A DNA stretch of 64,000 bases from Pseudoduganella umbonata (GTDB lineage: Bacteria > Pseudomonadota > Gammaproteobacteria > Burkholderiales > Burkholderiaceae_D). This document shows positions 18,164 through 26,873 of this stretch, in pieces. The notes under the pieces are model-generated. The model made no database searches, was not told the origin of the DNA, and was given only the letters and a program-made list of their open reading frames with translations. The stretch lies in contig NZ_JACHXS010000001.1 in assembly GCF_014192225.1 (NCBI RefSeq), forward strand, positions 62,001-126,000. The letters are read 5' to 3'. Within the stretch, counting starts at the first letter, position 1. Each line of letters starts with the position of its first letter. Made by a program: the position numbers and the translations under genes.

Positions 18164-18274
18164 ATGAATCCATCGGGACGTGCCGCCGTGGTGACCGGCG
18201 CCGCCAGCGGTTTGCGCCCTGGCCCGGGCTTCGGCCCCGGCCAGGGCCGCGCCATGGGCGAGGCGGAGTACTGA
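18164..18274 (+). pseudogene. Internally deleted short-chain dehydrogenase remnant, 36 codons
   Basis: The ORF from ATG 18164 starts MNPSGRAAVVTGAASG, the Rossmann TGxxxG opening of a short-chain dehydrogenase, then jumps to LRPGPGFGPGQGRAMGEAEY and stops. Most of the roughly 250-residue enzyme is missing, so an internal in-frame deletion is likely. Its TGA overlaps the ATG of the alpha/beta hydrolase (TGATG), which suggests the remnant is kept as a coupled leader. The hydrolase and the lost SDR were presumably an operon. Confidence 0.65.
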
Positions 18275-19224
18275 TGCCGACGCTCGCGACGATCGCGGCC
18301 GCGGCGGCCGGGCTGGCCGTGCCCGCCGTCGCGGGCGGACTGGCGCTGTTTACCCGTCACGTGGAACGCAAGGTCGAGGCGGCGCTGCCGCCCCAGGGTA
18401 TTTTCATCGACGTGCGCGGCGCCCGGCTGCACGTGCGCGAACAGGGGCAGGGGCCGGCGCTGCTGATGATCCACGGGCTGGGCGGGCACATGGCGCATTT
18501 CACCTACGAGGTGGCGCGGCAACTGGCACATCACCACCGCGTGGTGACGGTCGACCGGCCCGGTTCCGGTTATTCCGCGCGGCGGCACGGCACGCCGGCC
18601 GGATTGCGCGAACAGGCCGCCGCACTGGCCGAGCTGATCGACCGCCTGGAGCTGGAATGTCCACTCGTCGTCGGGCATTCGTTCGGCGGCGCCGTGGCTC
18701 TGGCGCTGGCGCTCGATTACCCGGAACGCGTGGCCGGCCTGTCGCTGCTGGCTCCGCTCACCCACCTGCCCGACGAAACCCCTGCCGCATTCCGTGTATT
18801 GGCGACGCAGTCGCCGCTGCTGCGCCGGCTGGTCGCCTGGACGGTGGCCACGCCGGGTGCGATCGCGCGTGGCGGCGCCGTCCTCGAGGACGTGTTCGGG
18901 CCGGATCCCGTGCCGCATGATTTCTCGACCCGGGGCGGCGGCCTGCTTGGTCTGCGGCCGAGCCAGTTCCTGGCGGCCGCCGATGACCTGGGAGCGCTAC
19001 CTGGGCAACTGCCGGCCTACAGCAGCCGTTATGGGGAACTGCGCATGCCGGTCGCCGTGCTGTTCGGGCGCGACGACAGGATCCTGGGGTGGCGCGAGCA
19101 TGGCGAGGCGCTGGCCTGCAAGGTGCCGCATGCGGTGCTCGAAGTGGTGGAGGGCGGGCATATGCTGCCCGTCGCGCAGCCGGACTTGACAGTGCAGTTC
19201 ATCCGGGCAGCGGCGGCCCGGTAG
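18274..19224 (+). CDS. Alpha/beta hydrolase
   Basis: The protein has 316 aa. An N-terminal hydrophobic helix (TIAAAAAGLAVPAVAGGLALF) may anchor it in the membrane. The hydrolase domain has the oxyanion loop IHGLGGH, the nucleophile elbow GHSFGGA (Ser), the acid in GRDDRILG and the His in EGGHMLP, so the triad is complete. The substrate is unknown. Its start overlaps the stop of the SDR remnant by one base, and translation is probably coupled. Confidence 0.85.
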   Translation: MPTLATIAAAAAGLAVPAVAGGLALFTRHVERKVEAALPPQGIFIDVRGARLHVREQGQGPALLMIHGLGGHMAHFTYEVARQLAHHHRVVTVDRPGSGYSARRHGTPAGLREQAAALAELIDRLELECPLVVGHSFGGAVALALALDYPERVAGLSLLAPLTHLPDETPAAFRVLATQSPLLRRLVAWTVATPGAIARGGAVLEDVFGPDPVPHDFSTRGGGLLGLRPSQFLAAADDLGALPGQLPAYSSRYGELRMPVAVLFGRDDRILGWREHGEALACKVPHAVLEVVEGGHMLPVAQPDLTVQFIRAAAAR

Positions 19225-19270
19225 GAATCCCCGAACGCCGGGCGTGGCGGCGGCGCAAACTTCCAGGCGT

Positions 19271-19297
19271 AAAAAAAGCCGGGCAATTGCCCGGCCA
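19271..19297 (-). terminator. Intrinsic terminator of the PEP-CTERM gene
   Basis: GCCGGGCAATTGCCCGGC (19278-19295) is a perfect palindrome. On the minus strand it is followed by seven T (19277-19271), a standard rho-independent terminator about 60 bp past the stop of the PEP-CTERM gene. Confidence 0.88.
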
Positions 19298-19358
19298 GAC
19301 TGTAGGTTCCCACAGTGCGGTGGCGAACAGCCGCCGGCCGTGGCCGGCGGCAGGTTCA

Positions 19359-20090
19359 TCAACGCTGCTTGCGGCGACGCAGTGCAGCCAGCGTCAGCAG
19401 GCCAGCACCCATCATCATGTACGTGCCTGGTTCCGGTACCGGCGACGTCATGCCGTAGAAGTTGCCCGTGCCGACGACGTGGTTCGTGGTGCCCGGGAAC
19501 GGCTGCGTGAAGCTCGACGAGAACGACAGGTCCGAGCCATCGACTTGCGCGTTGGTGTCGAAGTAGGCAGCGGCAACGCCACCGACGACGTCCAGCTGGC
19601 CCAGGCCGCTCAGGTTCGGCGGCAGCGTCGAGTTGACCGTACCGCGCAGGGTAGCGCCTTCGTATTCGTGGCCAGCCAGGCTCAGCCACAGCGTGCCCAG
19701 ACCGACGTTACCGTCGTTCATGCTCAGCGGGTCGGCCGGGTTGATCGTCGACGGGCCGTTGTTGACGAAGATGTTCACGAAACCGCCCGTGTACAGCGTG
19801 GTGTTGCCGGTCACGGTCGAAGGGGTGTAGCCGCCGTAGACGATGGTCAGTTCGCAGCCGGCGCAGAACTTGTCTTGCGCGGTGCCGTTCATCGTCGAGA
19901 TGATGCCGTAGCCGCGTGCCGTACCGTCCTGCTCGAAGATCTGGTGCATCTGTACCGACGACGAGGAGAAGTCCAGGCCATACTCTGGATCCCAGGTGAC
20001 GCCACCCACGGTTTGTGGGGCAGCGTAGGCGGCACCGATCGACGACATTGCTACTGCCAGGCCCAGCAGGGTAGTTTTCATTTTGCTCAC
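19359..20090 (-). CDS. PEP-CTERM sorted secreted protein
   Basis: The product is 243 aa with signal peptide (KTTLLGLAVAMSSIGAAYA) and a C-terminal sorting signal: VPEPGTY, a hydrophobic stretch (MMMGAGLLTLAAL) and a basic tail RRRKQR. It should be processed by the exosortase/XrtA system and be tied to exopolysaccharide; the exosortase is not in the window. GTG 20090 is preferred because GGAG lies six bases before it, while ATG 20081 is 15 bases away. The body has no known domain. The promoter is a sigma-54 site with three upstream repeats. Confidence 0.88.
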   Translation of the reverse strand: MSKMKTTLLGLAVAMSSIGAAYAAPQTVGGVTWDPEYGLDFSSSSVQMHQIFEQDGTARGYGIISTMNGTAQDKFCAGCELTIVYGGYTPSTVTGNTTLYTGGFVNIFVNNGPSTINPADPLSMNDGNVGLGTLWLSLAGHEYEGATLRGTVNSTLPPNLSGLGQLDVVGGVAAAYFDTNAQVDGSDLSFSSSFTQPFPGTTNHVVGTGNFYGMTSPVPEPGTYMMMGAGLLTLAALRRRKQR

Positions 20091-20150
20091 GTATGGCTCC
20101 AAGTTGTTAAGGTTAAAAAGGTTCGCGTTTTTATTTTTTTCATAAGCATA

Positions 20151-20166
20151 TGCAACTTGCATGCCA
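20151..20166 (-). promoter_or_regulatory. Sigma-54 (-24/-12) promoter of the PEP-CTERM gene
   Basis: The minus strand reads TGGCATG-CAAG-TTGCA, matching the sigma-54 pattern TGGCAYR-N4-TTGCW with exact spacing. Transcription would start near 20140, about 50 bases before the GTG start. Sigma-54 control of PEP-CTERM genes through the PrsK/PrsR two-component system is known in other species. Confidence 0.8.
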
Positions 20167-20214
20167 GCACTCGACCGTAGCAGCTAACGTGTTGATTTTG
20201 CTCAAATTGGCAAT

Positions 20215-20426
20215 CTTATAAATTGGTTAAGGAAACATGACTTAATGTTACTGTAAAGATTTCCGACAGCCGTTGAGTGCCTTTTTTGCGTAGGCTTATG
20301 AATTCATTAAGAAAAGCAGCGCGCGTCACTGTAAAGTTTTCCGACAGTGCATCGGCCGGTGACGACGATTCTTATGAATTCGTTAAGCAAATACGCCACC
20401 GCGGACTGTAAGAATTTCCGACAGTC
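20215..20426 (-). repeat. Three ~78-bp direct repeats, likely activator sites for the sigma-54 promoter
   Basis: Each copy has an AT-rich part (CTTATRAATTNRTTAAG at 20215, 20295 and 20371) and, about 35 bp later, the dyad ACTGTAARNNTTTCCGACAG (20250-20269, 20328-20348, 20405-20425). Spacing between copies is 76-80 bp. They lie 85-260 bp upstream of the -24 element, where a sigma-54 enhancer-binding protein such as PrsR would bind. Confidence 0.75.
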
Positions 20427-20446
20427 GAGCAAGCCGGCGCCTTTGC

Positions 20447-23400
20447 TCATGCGGCGACCAGGCCCGCGCCCGGCCTGCCGCCATCCGGAGCCGTGACCCC
20501 GCCGCCGGCGTCATCGTCCCCGGCGTCGCGCGCGCCGCTCTGCGCTTCGCCTTGCGCCATCGCCTGCGGCGACCCGTGAGCTTTTCCCGGTGCGCCATCC
20601 TGCGCTGCGTTTCGCGCAGCGCGACGCGGCAAGCCGGCTTGCAACAGGCCGCGGTCGTCCAGCACGCCGCCAGCCGTCCAGCGGGCCGTGCGGCCGGTGC
20701 GGAACATTCGCCCGTCCGGCGCCAGCGGGTGCCGGACGAAGCGGGCGGCCGTCATCTCGGGCCGGTGCAGGTAGCCGCGCGCCAGTCCGGGTCCACCAAT
20801 GTAGAGTTCGCCCGGCACGCCGAGCGGTGCCGGCTGGCCCCAGGCATCCAGCACGTATGCCGACATGTCGGGCAGCGGATGGCCGATCATGCCTGCCGCC
20901 GCATCGCGACCCGCGCCGCCGCGGGCCGGGGCAAAGCAGGTGGCGTGCACGCCGGTTTCGGCGCTGCCGCGCGTCGCCAGCAGCCGCGGCCCTTCGGCAT
21001 GCGCCGCCAGACTATCCAGCCGCGCTGCCACCCCCGGCGATTCGCCCCGCACGACGACATGACGCAGGCACGGTGCCAGGGTGGGCCAGGCGGCGTCCGC
21101 GAACGCCTGTGCCGGCAGTGTCAGGAGCGTCACCCGTTCGTCGCGCACCAGGCGGGCCAGCGCGTCCGGCGTCCGTTTCCCCGCCGGCACCACGACGGCA
21201 CGGGCACCCGCCAGCAGCGCGCCCCACAGCTCCCACAGGAACAGGTCGGTGGCAGGGGAGGCGCAGACGGTCCACGCGTCGGCCGCGCCGCCATCGATCC
21301 AGGCGCCGGCGGCATCGAACAGCCGCGTGACGTTGCGGTGTTCCAGGGCCACGCCGGTCGTGCCGTCGCCATACACGATCCAGGCCAGGTCCGATGGGGA
21401 CACGGCCGACGCGGGATTGGCGCGCGGCATCGCCTGCCAGGGGCCGGGTCCGTCCAGGTGCAGCACGGTGGCGATGCCGGCCGGCGCCTGCACCGTCCGC
21501 ACCGTCAACAGCATCGATGCGCCGGCATCGGCCAGCACGGCGCCGATGCGGCCGGGGCCGGCCGCGGCGTCGAGCGGAAGGCAGGCGCCGCCAGCTTTCA
21601 GCACACCCAGCGCGGCCACCACCAGCGCGGTGCCGGCCGGCATGCACAGCCCCACCGGCACGTCCGGACCGATGCCGACCGATTGCAGGTAATGGGCCAG
21701 GCGGTTGGCCGCGTCGTTCAAAGTGCCATAGGTGACGGCGGCGCCGTCGTCCGACAGGGCGATGGCGTCGGGCGAGCGTGCGGCGACCGCTTCGACCAGG
21801 CGGTGCAGGCAGCCGCGCCCCGGCACTGGCGCCGTGGCCGACCAGCCGAGGAGCTGCGCCCGTTCGGCCGGCGGCAGCACGTCGAGCGCCGTGACGGGCG
21901 TGCCGGGGGCCTGCTCCAGCGCGTCCGCCAGCGCCGCCAGCGCGCACAGCATGAAGTCGCAGATCCGCGCCGGGCCGGCGGTCGCGGCGCATTGCGCGGT
22001 CAGCCGGAAACCATCGCCGAGGTCATCCACGGTCAGGGCCAGCGGGTGGTCGCGCCGTGGCGGTGCTTCGGCGCCGGCATGGCGGTAGTGCAGCAGGGCG
22101 GTGGTGCCGGCGGCCGCCCCGTGCGGCACGTGCCGGTGATCGACCAGCGTGGCGATCGCCAGGTGCGTGCGGTGCAGGGCGTCTTCGGTGCCGGTGCCTT
22201 CCAGCGCGATCCGCAGCGGCAGCAGGCACTCGCCGATACCGGTGGCGGTGTGCCAGGCCGGCAGCGCGGTGGCGAACAGGACGTCGCGACGGCCGGTGCC
22301 GCGCGCCAGCACGCAGGCCCATGCCAGGTGGAACAGGCTGGCCGGCATCAGGCCGCGCTGGCGCGCCGCGGCGCGCAGGCGCAGCGCCAGCGCCGGGTCG
22401 ACGTGGCGCCGCGCCAGTTCCGGCATGCCCGTGCCATCGAGGCCGAACGGCGCGGGCAGGTCATCCGCACCATCGAGCATCGCGCGGAAGAATGCCTGGC
22501 CGCTTGCCACGGGAGCCGTCGCGGATGGGGTGGCAGGGAGGGCAGGAAGTGCAGGCAGCGCGGCCAGCGCAGCCACGGTCGGCCGCTCGCAGAAGGTGCG
22601 CATGTCGATACCCTGGCCGCGCTCGCGCAGCAGTTCCACCAGTCCGAGCGCCGTGGGCGCATCGCCGCCCAGCGCGAAGAAATCCTCGTGCCGGCCCACA
22701 CGGGGCAGCTTCAGCAGCGCGCACCACAGCGCGGCCAGCTCGCGTTCCGCTTCGTCCTGCGGCGCGGCGTAGTCCTGCGCCGGGAAGGCCGCGGCATCGG
22801 GCGCCGGCAGCGCGTTCCGGTCGAGCTTGCCGTTCGCCATCAGCGGCAGCGTTTCGAGTCCCACGTAGGCGGCCGGCACCATATAGGGCGGCAGCGCGGC
22901 GCGCGCCAGCGCCTGCAGTTCGGCCGGGTCGGGTGCGTTTGCGCCATCGGCCGGCGTCACGTAGGCCAGCAGATGCCCGCCCGCTGCATCGGCCACCACC
23001 AGCGCGGCCGCCACGCCGGCGTGGCGCACCAGGCACGCTTCCACGTCGCCCGGCTCGACGCGCTGGCCATGGACCTTCAGCTGCCCGTCGATGCGGCCGA
23101 GGAAATCGAGGCTGCCGTCCGGCAGTTGCGCGACCAGGTCGCCGGTGCGGTACAGGCGCTCGCCGTTCACCTGCACGAAGCGCTCGGCCGTCAGGTCGGG
23201 GCGGTTCAGGTAGCCGCGCGCCAGGCGCGTGCCGCCGATATACAGCTCGCCCGGCTCGCCAGGCGCCACTGGCTCCCAGCCCGCATCGAGCACGCGCACC
23301 ACCGAGCCGGCAAGCGGCCGGCCGATCGGCACGCGTGCCGCCCCGGGCGGCAGCATCGGCAACTGTTCCGCGGTGGCGGTGACCGTCGCTTCGGTCGGGC

Positions 23401-24301
23401 CGTAGGCATTGGCGATGGCGATCCGCATGCCGAAGCGGGCCTCCCACGCGCGCACGCTGCCCGGCTGCACGACTTCGCTGCCGACGACCAGCTGGCGCAG
23501 TGCCGGCAGCCGCACGTCGCCGCCGGCCGCCAGCACGTGGTCGCACCACGGATGCCAGAACGACGCCGGCAGGTTCAGCACCGTGATGCGGCGTGCCTCG
23601 ACCTGGCTCGTGAAGGCCGCCAGCGCGTCGGCCGGGCCGGGGTCGCGCAGCACCAGCGTGGCGCCGTGCAGCAGCGTGGGCCAGACTTCCTCCGCCAGCA
23701 CGTCGAACGCGGGAGCCGCGAATTGCAGCACCCGGTCGCGCGGCGACAGGCCGGCCAGCGCGCCGAACGCCTCGACGTGGCAGGCCAGCTGGCGGTGCTC
23801 GACCAGCACGCCCTTCGGCTCGCCGGTGGAGCCGGACGTGTAGATCACGTAGGCCAGGCTGCCGCCGTCGACGTCGCGCGGCAGGTTCGCGTCGTCCTCC
23901 GCAGCCCAGGGCGCGCCGTCCAGGCACAGCGCCGCGGTCCGCGGGCCCAGCATGCCGGCGCAGTCCTGCCGCGTGACCGTCACCGCCGGATCGGCATCGG
24001 CCAGCATGAACGCGATGCGTGCTGCCGGATAGGCCGGATCGACGGGCACGTAGGCGGCACCCGTCTTCAGCACGGCGAGCATTGCCATCACCAGCGGCGC
24101 GCCGCGCTCCAGGCACAGCGCCACCAGCGCGCCGGGCCGCGCGCCGCGCCGCTGCAGGTGCCGCGCCAGCCGGTTCGCCGCGGCGTTCAGGTCCGCGTAC
24201 GTTACGCTGCCTTCCGGCCCCTGCAGTGCGATGGCATGCGGCGTCAGCGCGGCCTGGCGTTCGAATCGGCGGTGGATGCATGGCGGAAGGGAATGGGTCA
24301 T
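20447..24301 (-). CDS. Decayed non-ribosomal peptide synthetase-like protein
   Basis: The protein has 1284 aa. Residues 1-510 are a full adenylation domain: AYVIYTSGSTGEPKGV, NAYGPTEA, YRTGDL and ANGKLDRNALP. Next is a carrier domain (FFALGGDAPTALGLVELL) whose phosphopantetheine serine (GGDS) is Ala. Residues 600-825 match only the C-terminal half of a condensation domain; no HHxxxDG is seen. A second adenylation domain (about 850-1230) has a damaged P-loop (VYGDGTTGVALEH), RGSAETG in place of GPTE, RTGR in place of RTGD, and no end. The last 50 residues are low complexity. Peptide synthesis by this protein alone looks impossible; only domain 1 could still activate an amino acid. Confidence 0.8.
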   Translation of the reverse strand: MTHSLPPCIHRRFERQAALTPHAIALQGPEGSVTYADLNAAANRLARHLQRRGARPGALVALCLERGAPLVMAMLAVLKTGAAYVPVDPAYPAARIAFMLADADPAVTVTRQDCAGMLGPRTAALCLDGAPWAAEDDANLPRDVDGGSLAYVIYTSGSTGEPKGVLVEHRQLACHVEAFGALAGLSPRDRVLQFAAPAFDVLAEEVWPTLLHGATLVLRDPGPADALAAFTSQVEARRITVLNLPASFWHPWCDHVLAAGGDVRLPALRQLVVGSEVVQPGSVRAWEARFGMRIAIANAYGPTEATVTATAEQLPMLPPGAARVPIGRPLAGSVVRVLDAGWEPVAPGEPGELYIGGTRLARGYLNRPDLTAERFVQVNGERLYRTGDLVAQLPDGSLDFLGRIDGQLKVHGQRVEPGDVEACLVRHAGVAAALVVADAAGGHLLAYVTPADGANAPDPAELQALARAALPPYMVPAAYVGLETLPLMANGKLDRNALPAPDAAAFPAQDYAAPQDEAERELAALWCALLKLPRVGRHEDFFALGGDAPTALGLVELLRERGQGIDMRTFCERPTVAALAALPALPALPATPSATAPVASGQAFFRAMLDGADDLPAPFGLDGTGMPELARRHVDPALALRLRAAARQRGLMPASLFHLAWACVLARGTGRRDVLFATALPAWHTATGIGECLLPLRIALEGTGTEDALHRTHLAIATLVDHRHVPHGAAAGTTALLHYRHAGAEAPPRRDHPLALTVDDLGDGFRLTAQCAATAGPARICDFMLCALAALADALEQAPGTPVTALDVLPPAERAQLLGWSATAPVPGRGCLHRLVEAVAARSPDAIALSDDGAAVTYGTLNDAANRLAHYLQSVGIGPDVPVGLCMPAGTALVVAALGVLKAGGACLPLDAAAGPGRIGAVLADAGASMLLTVRTVQAPAGIATVLHLDGPGPWQAMPRANPASAVSPSDLAWIVYGDGTTGVALEHRNVTRLFDAAGAWIDGGAADAWTVCASPATDLFLWELWGALLAGARAVVVPAGKRTPDALARLVRDERVTLLTLPAQAFADAAWPTLAPCLRHVVVRGESPGVAARLDSLAAHAEGPRLLATRGSAETGVHATCFAPARGGAGRDAAAGMIGHPLPDMSAYVLDAWGQPAPLGVPGELYIGGPGLARGYLHRPEMTAARFVRHPLAPDGRMFRTGRTARWTAGGVLDDRGLLQAGLPRRAARNAAQDGAPGKAHGSPQAMAQGEAQSGARDAGDDDAGGGVTAPDGGRPGAGLVAA

Positions 24302-24431
24302 CGTCCTGTCGGCGGCTACTCATGAGGAAGCGACGTATATTGCCTTCCATTTAATTCTTATATGTGAAGAAATTGTAAGAAAGTGTCAGCCGTCCTAGAA
24401 TGGCCGTTCGTTCACTCATGAATAAATCTGC

Positions 24432-25382
24432 ATGAAACCGGAAATCCTCGTGATGGCGGCCAGCCCGTCGGCGTCCGTGATGGCGCAGCTGGAACAGCAT
24501 TTCACCTGCCACCACGTGTGGCAGGTTGCGCCGGAAGGCCGCGCCGCCTTCATTGCCGGCGTGGCGCCCGGCGTGCGCGGCGTGGCCACCACCGGCATGG
24601 CCGGCATCGGTGCCGCGCTGGCGGCGCAGTTGCCGCGGCTCGAGATCGTGGCCGTGAACGGCATCGGCGTCGATGCGGTGGATTTCGCCGCGCTGCGCCC
24701 GCGCGGCATCGCGGTGACGAATACGCCCGGCGTGCTGACGGACGACGTGGCCGACCTGGCGGTGGCGTTGCTGCTGGCGGTGTCGCGCCGCATCCCCGCG
24801 CTGGATACCTATGTGCGCGCCGGCCAGTGGCAGGCCGGCGTGCCGGTCAGGCCGGCGCGCGCATTGCGCGGCAAGGTCGCCGGCATCTATGGATTCGGCC
24901 GCATCGGCCAGGCGGTTGCCGCGCGGCTGGCGGCGTTCGGGCTGCAACTGCGCTACTGGCAGCCGAATGTGAAGGCGGGCGTGACGGTGCCGCGCGCCGC
25001 GTCGCTGCTGGAACTCGCGCGCGACAGCGATTACCTCGTCGTCTGCGCGCCGGGCGGCGCGGCCACGCGCAATACCGTGGATGTGGCGGTGCTGGAGGCG
25101 CTGGGGCCGGAAGGTACGCTGGTCAACATCGCGCGCGGCTCGCTGGTCGACGAGCCGGCGCTGGGCGCCGCGCTGGCCGACGGCCGCCTCGGCGCCGCCG
25201 CGCTGGACGTGTTCGCCGACGAGCCGTCGGTCCCCGCCGCGCTGGCCGCGCTGCCGAACGTGGTGCTGACGCCGCACGTGGGCAGCCTCACCGTCGAAAC
25301 GCGCCACGCGATGGGGCAGCTGGTCGTCGACAACCTGCTCGCCCATTTCAGCGGGCAGCCGCTGCTGACGCGGGTGGAGTAA
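24432..25382 (+). CDS. D-isomer-specific 2-hydroxyacid dehydrogenase
   Basis: The protein has 316 aa. The NAD(P)-binding fold shows GIYGFGRIGQAVAARL, and the family signature continues with LVNIARGSLVDEPAL. Catalytic residues are Arg in CAPGGAATRN, Glu in DEPSVPAAL and His in TPHVGS. It probably reduces glyoxylate or hydroxypyruvate or oxidises a D-2-hydroxyacid. The gene is divergent from the NRPS-like gene and ends beside a copy of the dispersed repeat element. Confidence 0.88.
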   Translation: MKPEILVMAASPSASVMAQLEQHFTCHHVWQVAPEGRAAFIAGVAPGVRGVATTGMAGIGAALAAQLPRLEIVAVNGIGVDAVDFAALRPRGIAVTNTPGVLTDDVADLAVALLLAVSRRIPALDTYVRAGQWQAGVPVRPARALRGKVAGIYGFGRIGQAVAARLAAFGLQLRYWQPNVKAGVTVPRAASLLELARDSDYLVVCAPGGAATRNTVDVAVLEALGPEGTLVNIARGSLVDEPALGAALADGRLGAAALDVFADEPSVPAALAALPNVVLTPHVGSLTVETRHAMGQLVVDNLLAHFSGQPLLTRVE

Positions 25383-25401
25383 CGCTGGCTGAAGTGTTGC
25401 T

Positions 25402-25536
25402 CCAAAACCGGTGGCGAAGCAGGGGTTTCGGGGAGCTTGCTCCTCGCCTGCGTAGCGGAGATAGCTTGCAAGCTATCTCTCCTTCCAGACACCAGTTAGT
25501 TTGAAATGTTTCTCTAAAACCCCTGCCACGTTTTTT
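25402..25536. repeat. Dispersed hairpin element, diverged copy 2
   Basis: It starts AAAACCGGTGGC and contains GACACCAGTTAGTTTGAAAT and GTTTCTCTAAAACC, matching the 45-bp unit at 3197-3286. CAGGGGTTT near 25420 is mirrored by AAACCCCTG near 25516. Inside lies a perfect 22-bp palindrome (25458-25479; each half GAGATAGCTTG). The T-rich end follows the 2-hydroxyacid dehydrogenase gene and precedes a convergent gene. Confidence 0.65.
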
Positions 25537-25541
25537 GCAAC

Positions 25542-26711
25542 TTATTGCTTGCCCGGATCCTTCAGGTCGGGGAACTTGTCGAACTCGATGTTGTAGACCT
25601 CGTTGCCGACCTTCTTCACTTCGCGCACATACACGGTCTGCACGATGTCGCGCGTGGCCGGGTCGATGGCGATCGGACCGCGCGGGCTGTTCAGCTTCAT
25701 CGTCTTCAGCACGGCCATCGCCTGGTCGCCGTCGATCTTGCCGTTCAGCTTGCGCGACACGTCGTAGATCGCGGCCATGCCGTCATACGCGGCGACGGCC
25801 ATGAAGTTGGGCCGGCCGCCCTTCGGATTGGCGGCGGCAAAGCTCTTCAGGAACGCCTTGTTCTCGGCCGAGTCGTGCGCGGCCGAGTAGTGGAACGTGG
25901 TGATCACGCCCAGCGTCGCATCGCCCATCGCCGGCAGCACGTGGTCGTCGGTCAGGTCGCCGGTGGCGATCACCTTGATGCCGGCCGCGGCCAGCCCCCG
26001 TTCGCGGTAGCCCTTCATGAACGCGATGCTTTGTTCGCCGGCCGGCACGAACACGAAGATCGCATCCGGCCTGGCATCCTTGATGCGCTGGATGTACGGG
26101 GCGAATTCCGGATTGCGCAGCGGCACGCGGATCGATTCCGTCACCTTGCCGCCGGCGCCTTCCAGCGTCTTCTTGAACGCCGCTTCGGCATCCAGGCCGG
26201 GGCCGTAGTCCGCCACCAGCGTGACGACCTTATTGAGCTTGTTCTTTGCCGCCCAGGTGCCCATCGGCGCCGAGATCTGCGGCAGCGTCATCGAGAAGCG
26301 CACGATGTAGTTCGATTTCGTCGTGATCGCCGACGTGGCCGCGTTCATGATGATCATCGGCTTCTTCGCCTGCTGTGCGATCGGCGCGACGGCCAGCGCT
26401 TCCGGTGTCAGGCCGAAACCGGCCAGGAAATCGACCTTGTCGCGCACCACCAGTTCCTGGGCCAGGCGCTTGGCGATTTCCGGCGAAGGGCCGGTGGTGT
26501 CCTTGAGGATCAGCTGGATCTTCTTGCCGGCCACCGTGTCGCCATGCTGCGCCATATAGGCCTTGATGCCGCCTTCCATCTGCTTGCCGTAGTCGGCGAA
26601 CGGGCCGGAAAACGCGGCGATCACGCCGACCTTGATGGTGTCCTGCGCGTGAGCCGCCGGCAGGACGAAAAGCTGGGCGCCGGCCAGTACCGCGGCGATC
26701 GTGTATTTCAT
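25542..26711 (-). CDS. ABC transporter solute-binding protein, aromatic/branched-chain type
   Basis: The protein has 389 aa with signal peptide ending PAAHAQ. It has the Peripla_BP_6 (LivJ-like) pattern: IKVGVIAAFSGPFADYGKQM, KLILKDTTGPSPEIAKR-type block, VADYGPGLDAEAAF and YDGMAAIYDV. Close relatives in aromatic clusters bind benzoate- or hydroxybenzoate-like acids. RBS AAAGGAGA precedes ATG 26711. No permease is adjacent; the likely partner is the LivHMGF-type set at 31.8-35.1 kb. A second, similar protein is at 38253. It is divergent from a porin with PcaR-like boxes between them. Confidence 0.85.
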   Translation of the reverse strand: MKYTIAAVLAGAQLFVLPAAHAQDTIKVGVIAAFSGPFADYGKQMEGGIKAYMAQHGDTVAGKKIQLILKDTTGPSPEIAKRLAQELVVRDKVDFLAGFGLTPEALAVAPIAQQAKKPMIIMNAATSAITTKSNYIVRFSMTLPQISAPMGTWAAKNKLNKVVTLVADYGPGLDAEAAFKKTLEGAGGKVTESIRVPLRNPEFAPYIQRIKDARPDAIFVFVPAGEQSIAFMKGYRERGLAAAGIKVIATGDLTDDHVLPAMGDATLGVITTFHYSAAHDSAENKAFLKSFAAANPKGGRPNFMAVAAYDGMAAIYDVSRKLNGKIDGDQAMAVLKTMKLNSPRGPIAIDPATRDIVQTVYVREVKKVGNEVYNIEFDKFPDLKDPGKQ

Positions 26712-26764
26712 GGTTGTCTCCTTTGTTATGAACACCGCGCCAATCATCAGGCTCCTTGAGATTC

Positions 26765-26836
26765 TTGACAAGGCCCGGTAACGGTCATAGTATCGATTCA
26801 GCGTTCGATAAGCAATCTATTGTTCGATCACCGAAC
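26765..26836 (+). promoter_or_regulatory. Sigma-70 promoter with two PcaR-like boxes before the porin gene
   Basis: TTGACA (26765-26770) and TAGTAT (26788-26793) are 17 bp apart. Just downstream lie a half box GTTCGATAAGCAATC (26803-26817) and a near-full palindromic box GTTCGATCACCGAAC (26822-26836), 19 bp start to start. The same pair with the same 19-bp step occurs before pcaI. The known Pseudomonas PcaR site is GTTCGATAATCGCAC. Confidence 0.7.
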
Positions 26837-26873
26837 GACGAACCGAACCACCATAAAATCTACAGGAGACAGC

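Noticed and set aside
20552..24325. A 1257-codon open frame antisense to the NRPS-like gene
   Set aside because: It is a GC-rich shadow frame with Arg/Gln/His-rich composition and no domain; the minus strand carries clear adenylation motifs.
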